Assembly (NCBI RefSeq): GCF_050947875.1
Contig: NC_134577.1
Span: 66,033,639 to 66,097,638 of the forward strand
Direction: 5' to 3'
DNA length: 64,000 nt
DNA from: Dermacentor variabilis
Lineage: Eukaryota > Arthropoda > Arachnida > Ixodida > Ixodidae
Positions 35,601-47,600 of the stretch are shown here, piece after piece (the stretch's first letter is position 1; each line of letters starts with the position of its first letter). The notes beneath the pieces were generated by a model that saw nothing but the letters and a program-made list of their open reading frames with translations, was not told the origin of the DNA and ran no database searches. A program made the position numbers and the translations under genes.

Positions 35601-38600
35601 CACAGAGTACCACAGAGTAGCAAAGTGTGCCGTGGAACGACTGAGATCCGTCACTGTCTATGTTGGTACGAACTATCAAATCGAGTGCATGATTGATTCT
35701 CCGTGTTAGCTATGGCACGGGAGGGCGCATTCCACCTTCTGGCACTCGTTGTGGATAGAAGGGGGGCAAGTGGGAAAGGGGGAGAGCAGAGGGATATATT
35801 AGGGGGGGGGAGGTTCTGCAGCCCGCTCACCGCCCTCCGCGGCCGCCACTGCCGTAGGTGACATTTAATTCGGGAATGACTCCGCAATAACAATTACATA
35901 CAGTTAGTCAAAGAATAACTGCAGGAGTACGCGCTTGGAGGTGTTGTTGCAAGCTCCGAGGAACACAAAGCGAGGAAAGAAGCAATAGTACAGAGAACGC
36001 CTATTATTTATTCCATCCACCGTAAATGCTTTCAGTGCAAGGAGACAGCTTAATTTTTGACCAGTGCAATTTTCACAAGTTGATTTTATACAGGCGCAAT
36101 AAGGTCCGCATGCAGACTACGTTTGGGGTAGCTGCCCGATTTCAAAAGTTTTTTTTTTAGTTTTTATAGCATCGGATGGCGGGTTTTCGCGGTTTTCGGC
36201 GGCTTGGCTTTAGCGTTTTTCGATCTTTAGTTATGAGCACTGCTTGAAAGATCTGAAAGCCGGCGTTCCGTTGGGCTTAAACTCGAGCCTAACCAATCGC
36301 CTAATGTGACCGGGCTAGCGCCGCCATCTCCAGTGAAAAGACGGAACGAACGAAGAGCGTTGCGAGCACAGTATCTGAAATCCGCAACTAACAGCACATC
36401 TCCGAGGCACTGTTTCAAACGTTCCAGCATCGATCACTGCGTGTTTTCCTCACAGATGGCGAAGTGAGTCCATCCGCTAGGGAATTTTCACCATGCTCCC
36501 GATACGGTTTCAGTAGTCCTTCTGTAGCGCTTTCTTCTGCCGAACAACAATACGTAAACCGTTGTTTTACGTTTGCTTTGCTCCTGTGCGCATCCCTTCC
36601 TCCCGTCCTCAAAACCAACTTTTATAACTCTTTTGCGACACCTGTCTTTCTTTCCCTGTGCTGAGCAGCAGGGCAGAGCATATTAGCTCAGGCCGACCCA
36701 ACGACAGGTTTTCCTTCCCAACCCAACAGAATCGCAAGCCTGTTGACATCTCTGTTTCTTGGAGCCGCGGTATCCATCACTGCGTCTCTGAATGTACTGC
36801 GGATGTGATGGTTCCGAAGTCCTCAGCATCCTCGCAGTAGAACTCGTAGTGTAAAACTATTAGTATAAATGGCTTTGAGCGATAATAAAACAGACAGCAG
36901 ATGCAATCATTGAGTTTGTCCAAGAAGCACGTTTGGTCGAGCGAATCTTACAGGACTGTTACCACCGTGTAAACGTCATGCTATTGTCTGTCCTACCTGC
37001 CTTCCCCTCTAAGAAAGTCCCTAATCAATAAGTTCCGTTGTTAGGCCTAGCAGGGGCAAAACCCCGTCGGTTTTACGAGTTTTCATGAAAATGGAGTGCT
37101 TTATCAGCCAACCAAGCGAAGGCGGCAGCTCGGACGGGAAAACGCCCACCTCATTAGATCACTGAGAACACAATCAAAGCAGGAAAAAGAAAATAAAGTA
37201 ATGATAAATAAATAAAAATAAAGAACACTAAACTAGCCCTAGCTTAAACTCCCGGACATGTTTTAGTCGAGCATTATGACGTCGCATAACCACCTTTACC
37301 TTTAAACCAAACAGAGGTTTTCAGCAAGACAAAAACGATGGCATTAAAAAAAAGCAGTTTTACCTGCAAAAACTACGAACTGATTGTGAGACATGTTGTA
37401 GAAGGGTGCTCCGCGTTTTAATGCTTACCACCTGCGGTTATTTAACATGCATCTAAGTCCAACTACACGAGCGTTCTCTTTTCATTGTTACTTTTTTCTT
37501 GCATTTCGCCTGCATAGAAATGTGGCCACCGCGTCTGGGATCGCACCCACCACTTCGACCTCAGCAGTGCAATGGCCTAGCAGCTGCGCTACCGCGGCGG
37601 GTACGACGTCATCCGCATGCGCATGCGCAGTACCGTGCCCCCTTGCGCTAAGGGGCCCCAACGTCTTGCGTCCCCCTAATCTAAAACTCTCTAATAGAGA
37701 GTTTTCGATAAAGGCCACAGACCCCTACGTCTGAGTCTGCGTATTCCCAGTAGCGTGGCCCCTAGTTCTTGCGTACGCAAACCGCTTGCGTCCCCTAAAC
37801 TAAAGCTCTCTAATGTCTGAAGTGGCAACGTATCGACGGCGTATTTCCGGCCAGCAACAATCTTCGTTTAACCGCGTTTTAATTTTGATGTTTGTGGTCG
37901 CTATATAGAAGAGGATGACATCTCTCGCAGTCGTGATGGGATATCCGAAACGCTTGTCTGTTGTATATACATATTTATTTTTTTTTGCTGATCGTTCATT
38001 ACCGACACGCTGCGCTCGGTTTCACTATTCTGCCTTTTCCAAGAATCTCTTGCCACGGGCGTCTCCCGGCATGCGTCGCCGTGCTATATTTGGGCTTCGT
38101 TTTCAGACGGCGCTGACTCACAAGGACGGCCAGGTCAAGAGCCAGGTGACGACCACGTGGATACCGCCGGCCAACTGGGAAGGCCAGGTGGTTTTCCGGT
38201 GAGCTGGCGCTTTTTCTGAGCTTGGGACAGCAGTCGAAGGACGCTTGTTGTCCATTTTCTTCGTCCCTCGTTTTGTTTATTAATAGGTATGAGGAATTCG
38301 CATGTTTCGACTTCCAGCTGCAGGACGTGCTGTAAGGTTGCAGCCCTTGGACGTCATTTTTAGCGCTTAGATGCCCGTTACTAAGTCATACTGACGAGGC
38401 TAAAAACCAACATTTGTTTGTATAGACATTTACATTCTTGGTGCCTAGGTTATTGTGTAAAGACTGCATGTGTAAAGACAACTGACTCACAAAGAAGGAA
38501 AATGTCTATCACGACATGTGGACATCATATCGTCTCACGTTTTCCTCTGCTGTTACTATATTTTCTGCAAACAGTAGGTTTGGAAGCGCATTGACTGTAA

Positions 38601-41600
38601 TAGGCAAGAAAAAAAGAAGACCTGTTAGCGGGTTATAGACAGCATGGAGGCTCTATAAAGCGAGAATAAAAAAAAATAGTTAGGCGACGTGTTGGTGTTC
38701 TGTCAGTGACATGTAAGCGATCTACAGACTGTTCATGGGAATTATTTTCTATAAGGGGCTGGGGGGGGGGGGGGGGATGGCTGCTGTGGAGGCGAGACAG
38801 CGACCGCATACCGGCATTTCACTGTAGTTTGTCAAATTCCGTGAGGACAGTAGTAAATTTATAAACGATGAGATAGATCGAGGAATTTCGCTAGACTCCG
38901 CTTTTCTTGACGAGGGACGTGTTTTCGTCGGGGAAAGTAGCTTCTCGTAATGTTGTCCCCAGCGACGTTCCTTGTTTATACCGCTGTTCATCGATCCCTT
39001 CACGCCTTCATCTTCCCGTGAACTTCTCTCTTGTTTTGCGTAGTATGTTTAGAGGCATCTGCCGCGGTGCGTTTCGTAGGCGATGTGCGACTCTTTGCGA
39101 GCAACTGATGTTTTCTTCGCGCAGATACGTGCTCATTCATGCTCATTTTTCTTTCTTTTAGGATAAATGTGTATTCACTTTGGCATGTCCTTCAGTGGTC
39201 TTGCGGGGCATGTCCTTTAAGTGTTTACTGTCTTTTACATGTCTATTCAAGCCAGCCTTGTGTGACACGTAATGCCACGCATGAGATTCGCTTCTTAAAG
39301 GAACTCGTATCTCTAGTGATTGTTTTTATTTTTTTGTGTCTTTCTCAGTGCTACGATAGTGCAAGATTACCGGCATTACGTGGAACGTGTCCTTTCGGTG
39401 CCCGTCTCCATTCAAAAGTCGTCTCTTGAAGCAGACAAAAAAGGGGTACGTGTCATTTCATTCGCTCCGGTGACAATTGTAGGCAGAGTAAATTCCCTCT
39501 CAAAGCACCCGAGGGAACTTATTCGTGTGTATGTTCAACACCGTTCTTAACGAAGAAAAAAAGAACTCAACTATCCTAGACAACTTCCTCTCCCCGTCCC
39601 CTTTCTAAAAAAATAAAATGAAAAAAACATATGAAGATACGCCAGCATACACACATGTGTATGCTTGCGCATCTACATCTGTGTATGCTTGTGTATATAC
39701 AAGGCAAAAAAAAAAAAAGACACGCCTACGCAATATACACCACCTATGCTGCAGACCACGCGTGGGCTGTACACGGAATGGCATATCAGCACTCCAGAAA
39801 ACTTGTCAAGTCTTCTACACAGCTCCCTCAGTATTAATCGTCAAAGCGTTAAAAGCTTACGCGTTCGTAGGCACCGCTTCACTTATCGCTTGACTTGCAC
39901 AGTCACGACTAACACCCCCTCCTCCCCCCGCCCCCCGTCCTTCAGTGTTTCTGCTAAATTTATAATTACTATCTTTGTTAATTATTTATTTCCTCATTGG
40001 AAACTTAACTCACCTTCGCTGAAATACAAGGTGTTTGTTTTGTTTGTTTTCTCCTGCCTCCTCACGTGCCGTCTATGCGCACGATCCCGCCTGTCCTTCT
40101 GAAGTGAAGGCGCGACAACGACGGTGGACGAAGAGGGACCACACACAGGGCGCCCTGTGTGAGGCTGTGTGTTCCCTCTTCGCCCACCGTCGTTGTCGCG
40201 CCTTCACTACAGATCATGCTTAACCAACGCGCCCAACTATCCATCCTGACGCGTGTCTCCTTGTGCTGCGCATGCTTTGCAGGACGCGGCGAGCACCACC
40301 CCGGCGACGAGCGCGGCGGCGTACCCCGGCTGCGGCCAGACCATGGGCTGCTTCGGCACGCCCAAGGGGTGCGTGTCCCGCGGATCCTGCTCCCTGCTGC
40401 TCACGCACGTTGCCCGCGGCGACGGCGTCGACTTCGAGCTCACCGCGACGGCGCGCCACGAGAACATGTGGATCGCCGCCGGCATCTCCGAGACGCCCAG
40501 CATGGTGCGTTACACACTGCACGCGCGGTCCCATGTACGCGCGGTCCCACATACCGTAACGAGAAAAAAAAGCTAAAGAAGAACGTGATGTGTATCATGC
40601 TTGCTTTTTTTCTTTTATTGGCTTACGAGAGCCGCTAATAAAGTTGGCATTATTGCCGCGAAGGAACAACAGAGGTTAAGCGATGAAAGGCTCCTGGCGA
40701 GCTTAATCTGAGCATGCACTCGCGATAACCTGCTGCCCCCCTTTTTTCATTCAGCGCTTGTCCGCCAGCAGTATTGTAGCGTCTCCGCGAGCGCGTCCAA
40801 TTGCAGCTTGCCATCGAGTGACGGCCGGCCGTTGCGTCCTTCGTCGTCCAGGCTCGTGGACCGCGTCGAAATCGTGTACGCCACTTCACAACAGCGTCGC
40901 CGCGGTGAGCTGAACCGTCGCCACCGCGTACACCGCCACCAACTGGGCGCGAATCTGCTAGGCATCGGGTTCCTCGAAATGCAAACGACGGGTCACTGCT
41001 CGGGCTTGAAGCGACCTTCCCGATGGACGCCGCCACTTTTGATGTCCTCCGGCTGTCGCGCGGTACTATACGGAAAAAAAGTTTTTTCCGCTATAACTAG
41101 AAAGACGTGCGAACATTTTGGGCACACATAGCACCAACTTTATCCACGCCTTATTGCGAAGTCTTGACACTATCTCCGGTTCGGTCCGTCGCCTCTACAC
41201 TGTAATTTACACCCTCAAAAGTGAAAAAGGTGCAAATCAGTCCGTGATTACACTTTTACCTCCGAAATAGGGTGTAAATGTGTAATCGCACTCCTACACC
41301 CGGAAAGGGTATAAGGGTGCTAGTTGTAGATTAATTTACACCCTTATTCCTATTTAAGGGTGTAAATTATCTAACCGCGTATTCTGCTATTCGTTGTAAG
41401 CGCCTGGATGTAGCAGCACCGAGCGTGCCGGAACGAGCATCGAAACTTGGCGATGTCCTGCTCTCTCGTGAGCACCCTCTGCCTCAGTGTGTGACGACTC
41501 GCACTGCACCTAGCTTGAGCAGTAAACCGAAACTGGTTATTTAAACCGAAGAAGTTACTTAAGGCACTCTGACACTTGACCTTTGTGTCTCCTGTGGTTT

Positions 41601-44600
41601 AAATATCTAGGACCATCGTTTAACGCAACAAAATGGCAAGTCGGAAATGTCGTGCAAGCCCCCCCCCCTTTTTTTTTGTGTACCTGAATCTAAGTGCACG
41701 AGCGTTCTTATATTCATGCCCTCATGATGCGTATACAATACGGCCGCCCTGGCCCGAAAATTCGACGCGCTACTTCACTAATGCGAAACTACATAGGCGG
41801 CTGATCCCACCGTCACAAAAAATAAAAAATAAAAATAAAAATATACAGAGACTCCGCCTTCAGTCTAGTGAATTTAATACCATGTCCCGAGGTCCGCGAT
41901 ACTGTGACGCAATCCAGAACATGGGAATCCGCGCGCCCGTTGTCATAACTACACCTGCGCTACCTGCGCTGTTTAAGCAAGCAAAAAATGGTTTCCGCCT
42001 GAAAGAAAAGTAGACGCTCACTTTGCAAACGCGCATGCTGCTATGTGCGCGTAGCCTTGAAGAAAGCACAGACAGCGGGCTTTGTCTGCGTTAGTCCGCT
42101 ATTGCAGGTTTACTCATCCTTTTGTCCCGCGCATTTAGCGGCGCCTAACCAAGTTGCCCTACTGTTTCCACCTTGATATAATTGGAACCAAGCATCTTGA
42201 AAAAGGAGGCTTTGCACGGTCACAGCAACATTACTTCTTGTGTTCCTTGCGGTATTATAGTTGTAGTTATCGTCCCTTATGTGGCTGTAGTGGCGCGTGC
42301 CTTGAAAACCGGTATCCGCCTGTAGTTCTCAAAACCCTCCTTCTCGTGGTCCTTTAGACTTGGAAAGGTATTGTCTCGTCGGATGTTTGCGGCTGCCGCG
42401 AGGCTGTCTTGTGAAGCGTGCAGTTCCGAATATCAGAACCTTTGTGTGCTCTCTTTTGTCTCAGAAGTGTTGTAGCCGAAGTTTGGTGTTACGTGCGTTT
42501 TGCTCGAGGCTGCCTCCTTTGCTCGGGAAAAGCCTCCAATATTCAGTTTCACACGCTTCAGGCAATCCTCCGAAGTGGGGAGACTTCTCTAATGCTCGCA
42601 TTTGCGACCCCCCAAAATAATGTGACATATGAAGAAAAGAAAAAGTGTAATGAGTGCATCATGTAATAGAGCGTAACATTAAGTCTCGTATTTTTATGTC
42701 GCAAGACATTTGCGCAAATGTCGTACGCAATTCCGAACACATTTACCGGCAAACTAGCCAAGCGACACGTCTCAGCTACCGCAGCACACCGCCTTCGCTA
42801 TTTACTATATACGTATACTATACGCTGCATACTGGAAGCACAAAGGTGGACCTCTAATGCGTAAGCTATAACTTAACCTAACGTGTCCACTAGTCGTGGT
42901 TGCAACGTACTAAGTAGTTATTCCGCAGGAATTGTCGCAGAACGAGAACAACGGCCCTGCGAAACATGCATAGCTAAGAGTTCTATGACCGCGCAATAGC
43001 GTGACTGCCGTAAAGCGCTGCCTGCTGAGTACTGAACGGAGTATTAAGTACGCGAGCACTTTTCTTTCTTGGTATCGCCGAGCGTAAAAATAGCCGAATG
43101 GCTGTAGTTCTCACTGTGCATTTCATGTACTTCCGTGCTCGTTATGGCAGTACGTTTGGCTCACACATATGTTGTTGTTGTTCACGTAAGAACACTCTTC
43201 GGCGTGTTTTTTGTCCTTTACACTGTCGGTATCGTCAACTTCTTTTGCAGATAAAGAATGCAAAACACCGCAATTTATGAAACAGTCGTGATTAGAAAAA
43301 AACTTAATGAAAACGCGCCTCTCCCGCCCCCCCGTGCCCCCTCCTCAGAAGACAACGAAACTAAGCTTTGCGTAATGCTTTATATCGCGAAAGACGAAAG
43401 ACACGTGTATAAATACAGTCCTTTATTTTTTTCGGTATTGATATCCTGCGAATGTTGTTTGGAAAAGGTACGATGGAGGCCTATTTATGCCCCTGTCTTT
43501 TGTTACGCTTTCAACGTGCCAAGGTTATTTTCCCTCTGTGTCCTTTCAGGATATGGCCAGTGTTGTCGAGTGCCTGCGCCACAATGGAGTGATGTCGATG
43601 CGCGAGTCTTGGAACAGCGACGGCAAGAAGAACATGCTAATTGTCAATGTGAGTGCTCTTGTTCTGAAAGGGCGACTGCGGAGCTGTAAAGCTTCTGCGT
43701 CTTTTACATATATTGTGGTTTCTAGGAAACGGCACAGATGTGTAGTTTTTTATTAAACTGGTTTAAAATTGGATCAGCGCTAGGTACGGAATATTTCTTA
43801 TGGCTGCACTGTTTTTGTTGACTTCAATATACCGTGGTGTCCCAAATAATCTTAGCCAAGCTGTTCAAAGGAAAAACAAAAGAAAGACTCATGGTTCAAG
43901 ATTCAATTTTGAGACCTATGGTGTCTTGGCGTGAGAGCTCTGAATACCGAACACCATAGGCCTTAAAATCGTATGTTGCGCGAAGTTTTAATATTTTTTT
44001 TCCCAACAGCTTTGCTAACGTTAGCTGGGACAACATATATGTAGCGCAAATAGAAGTCTACGACTCGTTCGAATTCATGATTAATTTTACGGCGAAGAGT
44101 ATTCTGCTGTGCCTTGAGGCTATAATTATTCGTTTATGACTCCGCTGTGTTGTTCAGAGGCCTCCTATGTTAGCCTGAGGATGCTCGCGCAGATATTTGC
44201 GTCGTGCGCACAGGTTTTCCGAGCCACACAATCTGCTTGTCGCTTGTTGGCTCGTGCTTGTACGGAACTGTCATGTATGTTTAATTCTGACGACAGAAAA
44301 AAAAAGTGGATCATTATCCTAGCACTGGTGGAAGAATAATACAACTTGACTCTTGAAGGCATCCTTCTATATATATATATATATAATCATGCCTAAGAGC
44401 ACACTGAAATGAATAAGATGCCGCTCATTAACTATACCTCCCCCTCCCCCGCGGAGAAAAAAAATTGTTGTACCGGAGACATGTATAAAGGACACATTGT
44501 TTAGTATCCATATTTTCCTTCAACTTCACTTTTCTTCACAGCTGAAGCGGCGCCGGTAGCAATACTATGCCTATTTGTCTCTTCTTACATTTTATTCTTT

Positions 44601-47600
44601 TCATACTGCACTTGAGATCAACCTTAAAAGCTAGTGTTCGACAAAGGTGCTGGAGAGTGAGAAAAGTGCAGCGACAGAACCGTCGGGATGTGTCAACATT
44701 CGCTTGCCCAATATGCCATAGGAGATTGAACGGATGTGCGCGTGCGTGCTCTGATATTTCGCTCTAGAGTAACTGACGATCATGAATTGCCGTACGGCTT
44801 GTGTCGAAGGATGTTGTACGTATCTCTGACCCCCTATAGGCGGTACGATAAAGGGGACCCGGAAAGTCGCAGGAGATATCGAGCGAGCGACCTTTTTTGC
44901 GAGATTACGAACTCCCTGTTGCATGCAGAGGAGTATTATTTGGCTTCGGCATTCAGGTATGGGTTGTCGACAGAGCGCAAACGTGTTCATTGCCGCGCTG
45001 AGAAAGTGTTGCCATGGTCATATAAATTTCATGCGCGCATTGTGCGTTGCGCTTCTTGTTTTTTTCTGTATCGCGAGGCTTCGGGTCGTTTATAGGAATA
45101 AGCGACGCAGTTCATTGATGAAACGGGTGGCTTGACCGGAAGAAAAAAAGAAAGGAAAAGAAAAAGAATTTATAATTACTATTATTTAATTATAGGTAAT
45201 TCTGAACAATAAGTTAATGGGAAGCAAGGACTTAATATTGCGTTTCCATTGCGAACCATGACCCGTCCCCGTCCACACCCGCCCTCTTCGTGGGTACGTA
45301 CCATAAGTTGAAGGTGACAACAACAACAGCCGGATGTTTTCACGTGCAGCGAGATTAATCGATGATACCTTCGGACTGATGGTGCGTACATGATGGAACG
45401 GCTCGTCTGCCATGGTATCCCAGAAGAGCGCCAGTGAAGCTCACTGCCCCTTTCAGTCAGGAGGCGGCACGTCGAGTGGTGGAACGTTTAAGAATGCGGG
45501 GTGTGCCTGGAGTTATTTCTCCTACCCTAAACCTTATAAAGCCGGTTTGATCTTTGCAGAACGAATTGATCCTAGCTCCGAATTGACGGTGCAGAGCACT
45601 GTAGCATTTATCGTACGAATAGCGATATTTCTAGCGCGCTGAAAAAAATGTGTGAAAAAAAGTTCCTGGCAGCTTCTTAAAAGTTCGCTTTTAAGTTTAT
45701 AGACATCTTTTTTATTATAGACATCTTAAGTTTCGTTCCATCCGGAACTACCTCTGGTTAACCATATACGTCATTTATCGCGTATACCGTATTTACTGCT
45801 GTAGAACCCGCCATCGTGCAAGGCCCGCGCTACCCCTACTCTGAAGTACAAAAATTTGAAGAAAAAAAAAGTTTCCCTAAGTGTCACGCCCACCCGCGTG
45901 CCGGTTAGTTTCTGCAAGCCACTACTATACATGGCGCTAGTCCTGTCGACGATGACTTATCATCACTTTGCATACCTCGCGGGATCGAATCCCGGCCACG
46001 GCGACCGCATTTCGATGGGGGCTAAATGCAAAAACACCCGTGTGCTTAGATTTAGGTGCACGTTAAAGAACCCCAGGCCGTCGAAATTTACGGAGTCCCC
46101 CAGTACGGCGTGCCTCATAATAGGGTCGTCGTTTCGGCACGTAAAACCCCATAACTTAATATTACTGTGTATACCCCGCACTCAGCACAAAACGGCAGCT
46201 GTGGTTGCGGGCTCCGGCGAAGCACTGCCGTGGCACTGGCTAGATGCCTAGCCGACGAGTGCGGTGTGCACCAGCAGGACTTTGGCGGAAAGCCCTCACC
46301 CTTAAAATATCTCTTACCAGTAGACCACGCCCGGCGATCAAGCGCGGGATCGCGTGGGCGGGCTGGATTGTAGACCACGTGAGCGAAACGGAAGCTTGGA
46401 TCCGTGGTCGATCAGCCGGCAACTGTACCGCGAACGCTGTACCAGGTCTGCGTATGGCCATAAAGCCAACAAAGTTGCACGCGGATTTAGCGCAACGCAG
46501 CCTGAACCGACAGTGGCGAGAAGCACGTGGTCACGTGCGTGGTATATACCGGGGTTTCACTTGACTACCAGCGACACACGTTGGGCTGCGCCACTGGTCA
46601 CGTGAACACGAACCGGAGCCGCGACCACCAGCTATCGCAAATTTTCGAGTAAACTTTTTACAGAGAAGCTGTCAGGCTACCGGTGGTTGCATTCTATGTG
46701 TCCGTGGGCAAAAAAAAAAAAATGTTGGCCGATCTCGGAGGTACGGCGCAATATCGGGCCGTTCCCCTGTGGAGGTGAAGCAGGCTTCAGAAAGAACTTA
46801 GCAGAGTGAAGCAAAAAACTGTATACATTCTTTGGAATCGTGCATACAACATGCAGAAGAGCACTCGCTTCACTAAAGAACGAGCACAAAAGAAGCATCC
46901 GAAACACATATTTGATGACAAGCCGATGACAAATTCGTAAGGGCGCGTTCTGTGTCGCTTCTCGATGCATGCGCCCATGGCGTAATGGTTTCGTGACCGA
47001 GCTTCTGTATGCATGAATGCTAAGGAACGTTTGATTCTGAAACACCACGAGCTCCGGTCCCAAATGCTAGAGCCAGGGACAAATGTCACGGACTGGGCTG
47101 ATGTGCGTTGTGCAAAGACCAGTGACGGAGGGCTAATCTTCACAGTCTACATCAACCCTGCACCATTCAACACAGACATTAAGAACTTCACGCGGAAACA
47201 CTTTGCACGGGCGAGACCAGAGCGAGGCACGCAAGTGGTTATCGTCGGCGACTTTAATGTTGGCATTGCGAAACCCAACAAGGACTGGTTCCTGTCGTTT
47301 GTCAGGGCCAGCTTAGGACTCGCTTGCTTCAACGATCCCGACCAACCAACCAGGCAGTACAGATAGTGTTTGCATTGGGTCTTCGCCAAGAATGTAGAGA
47401 AAATTGTCGCGGCACCCGTCACGGTCTACCACAGCGACGACAAAGCGATTATCGATTCCTCCACTGTAATAAAACATTTCATACCCACGCCAGCCCGCGT
47501 AGTGATTTCGCAACAACTTCGCAGGACATCCACTTTCGCAGGGCTGGGATGGCGAGTCAACTTTTTTTTTCTTTTTTTAATTGAGCACAACACTGCGTAA

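Larger units (their letters stand above)
32282..38106 (+). other. FRRS1-like intron, 5.8 kb
   Basis: Holds a GA array, the 34.5-34.9 kb repeat with a 28-bp palindrome, a G-run at 35568-35582, a diverged SINE and two MITE relatives at 37.4-37.8 kb. The rest is unassigned. Confidence 0.6.
40505..43549 (+). other. FRRS1-like intron, 3.0 kb
   Basis: Holds the GTGTAAA MITE copy B, a degenerate SINE and the decayed H4 element. GC-rich 40800-41000 gives frames on both strands without a domain. Confidence 0.6.
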
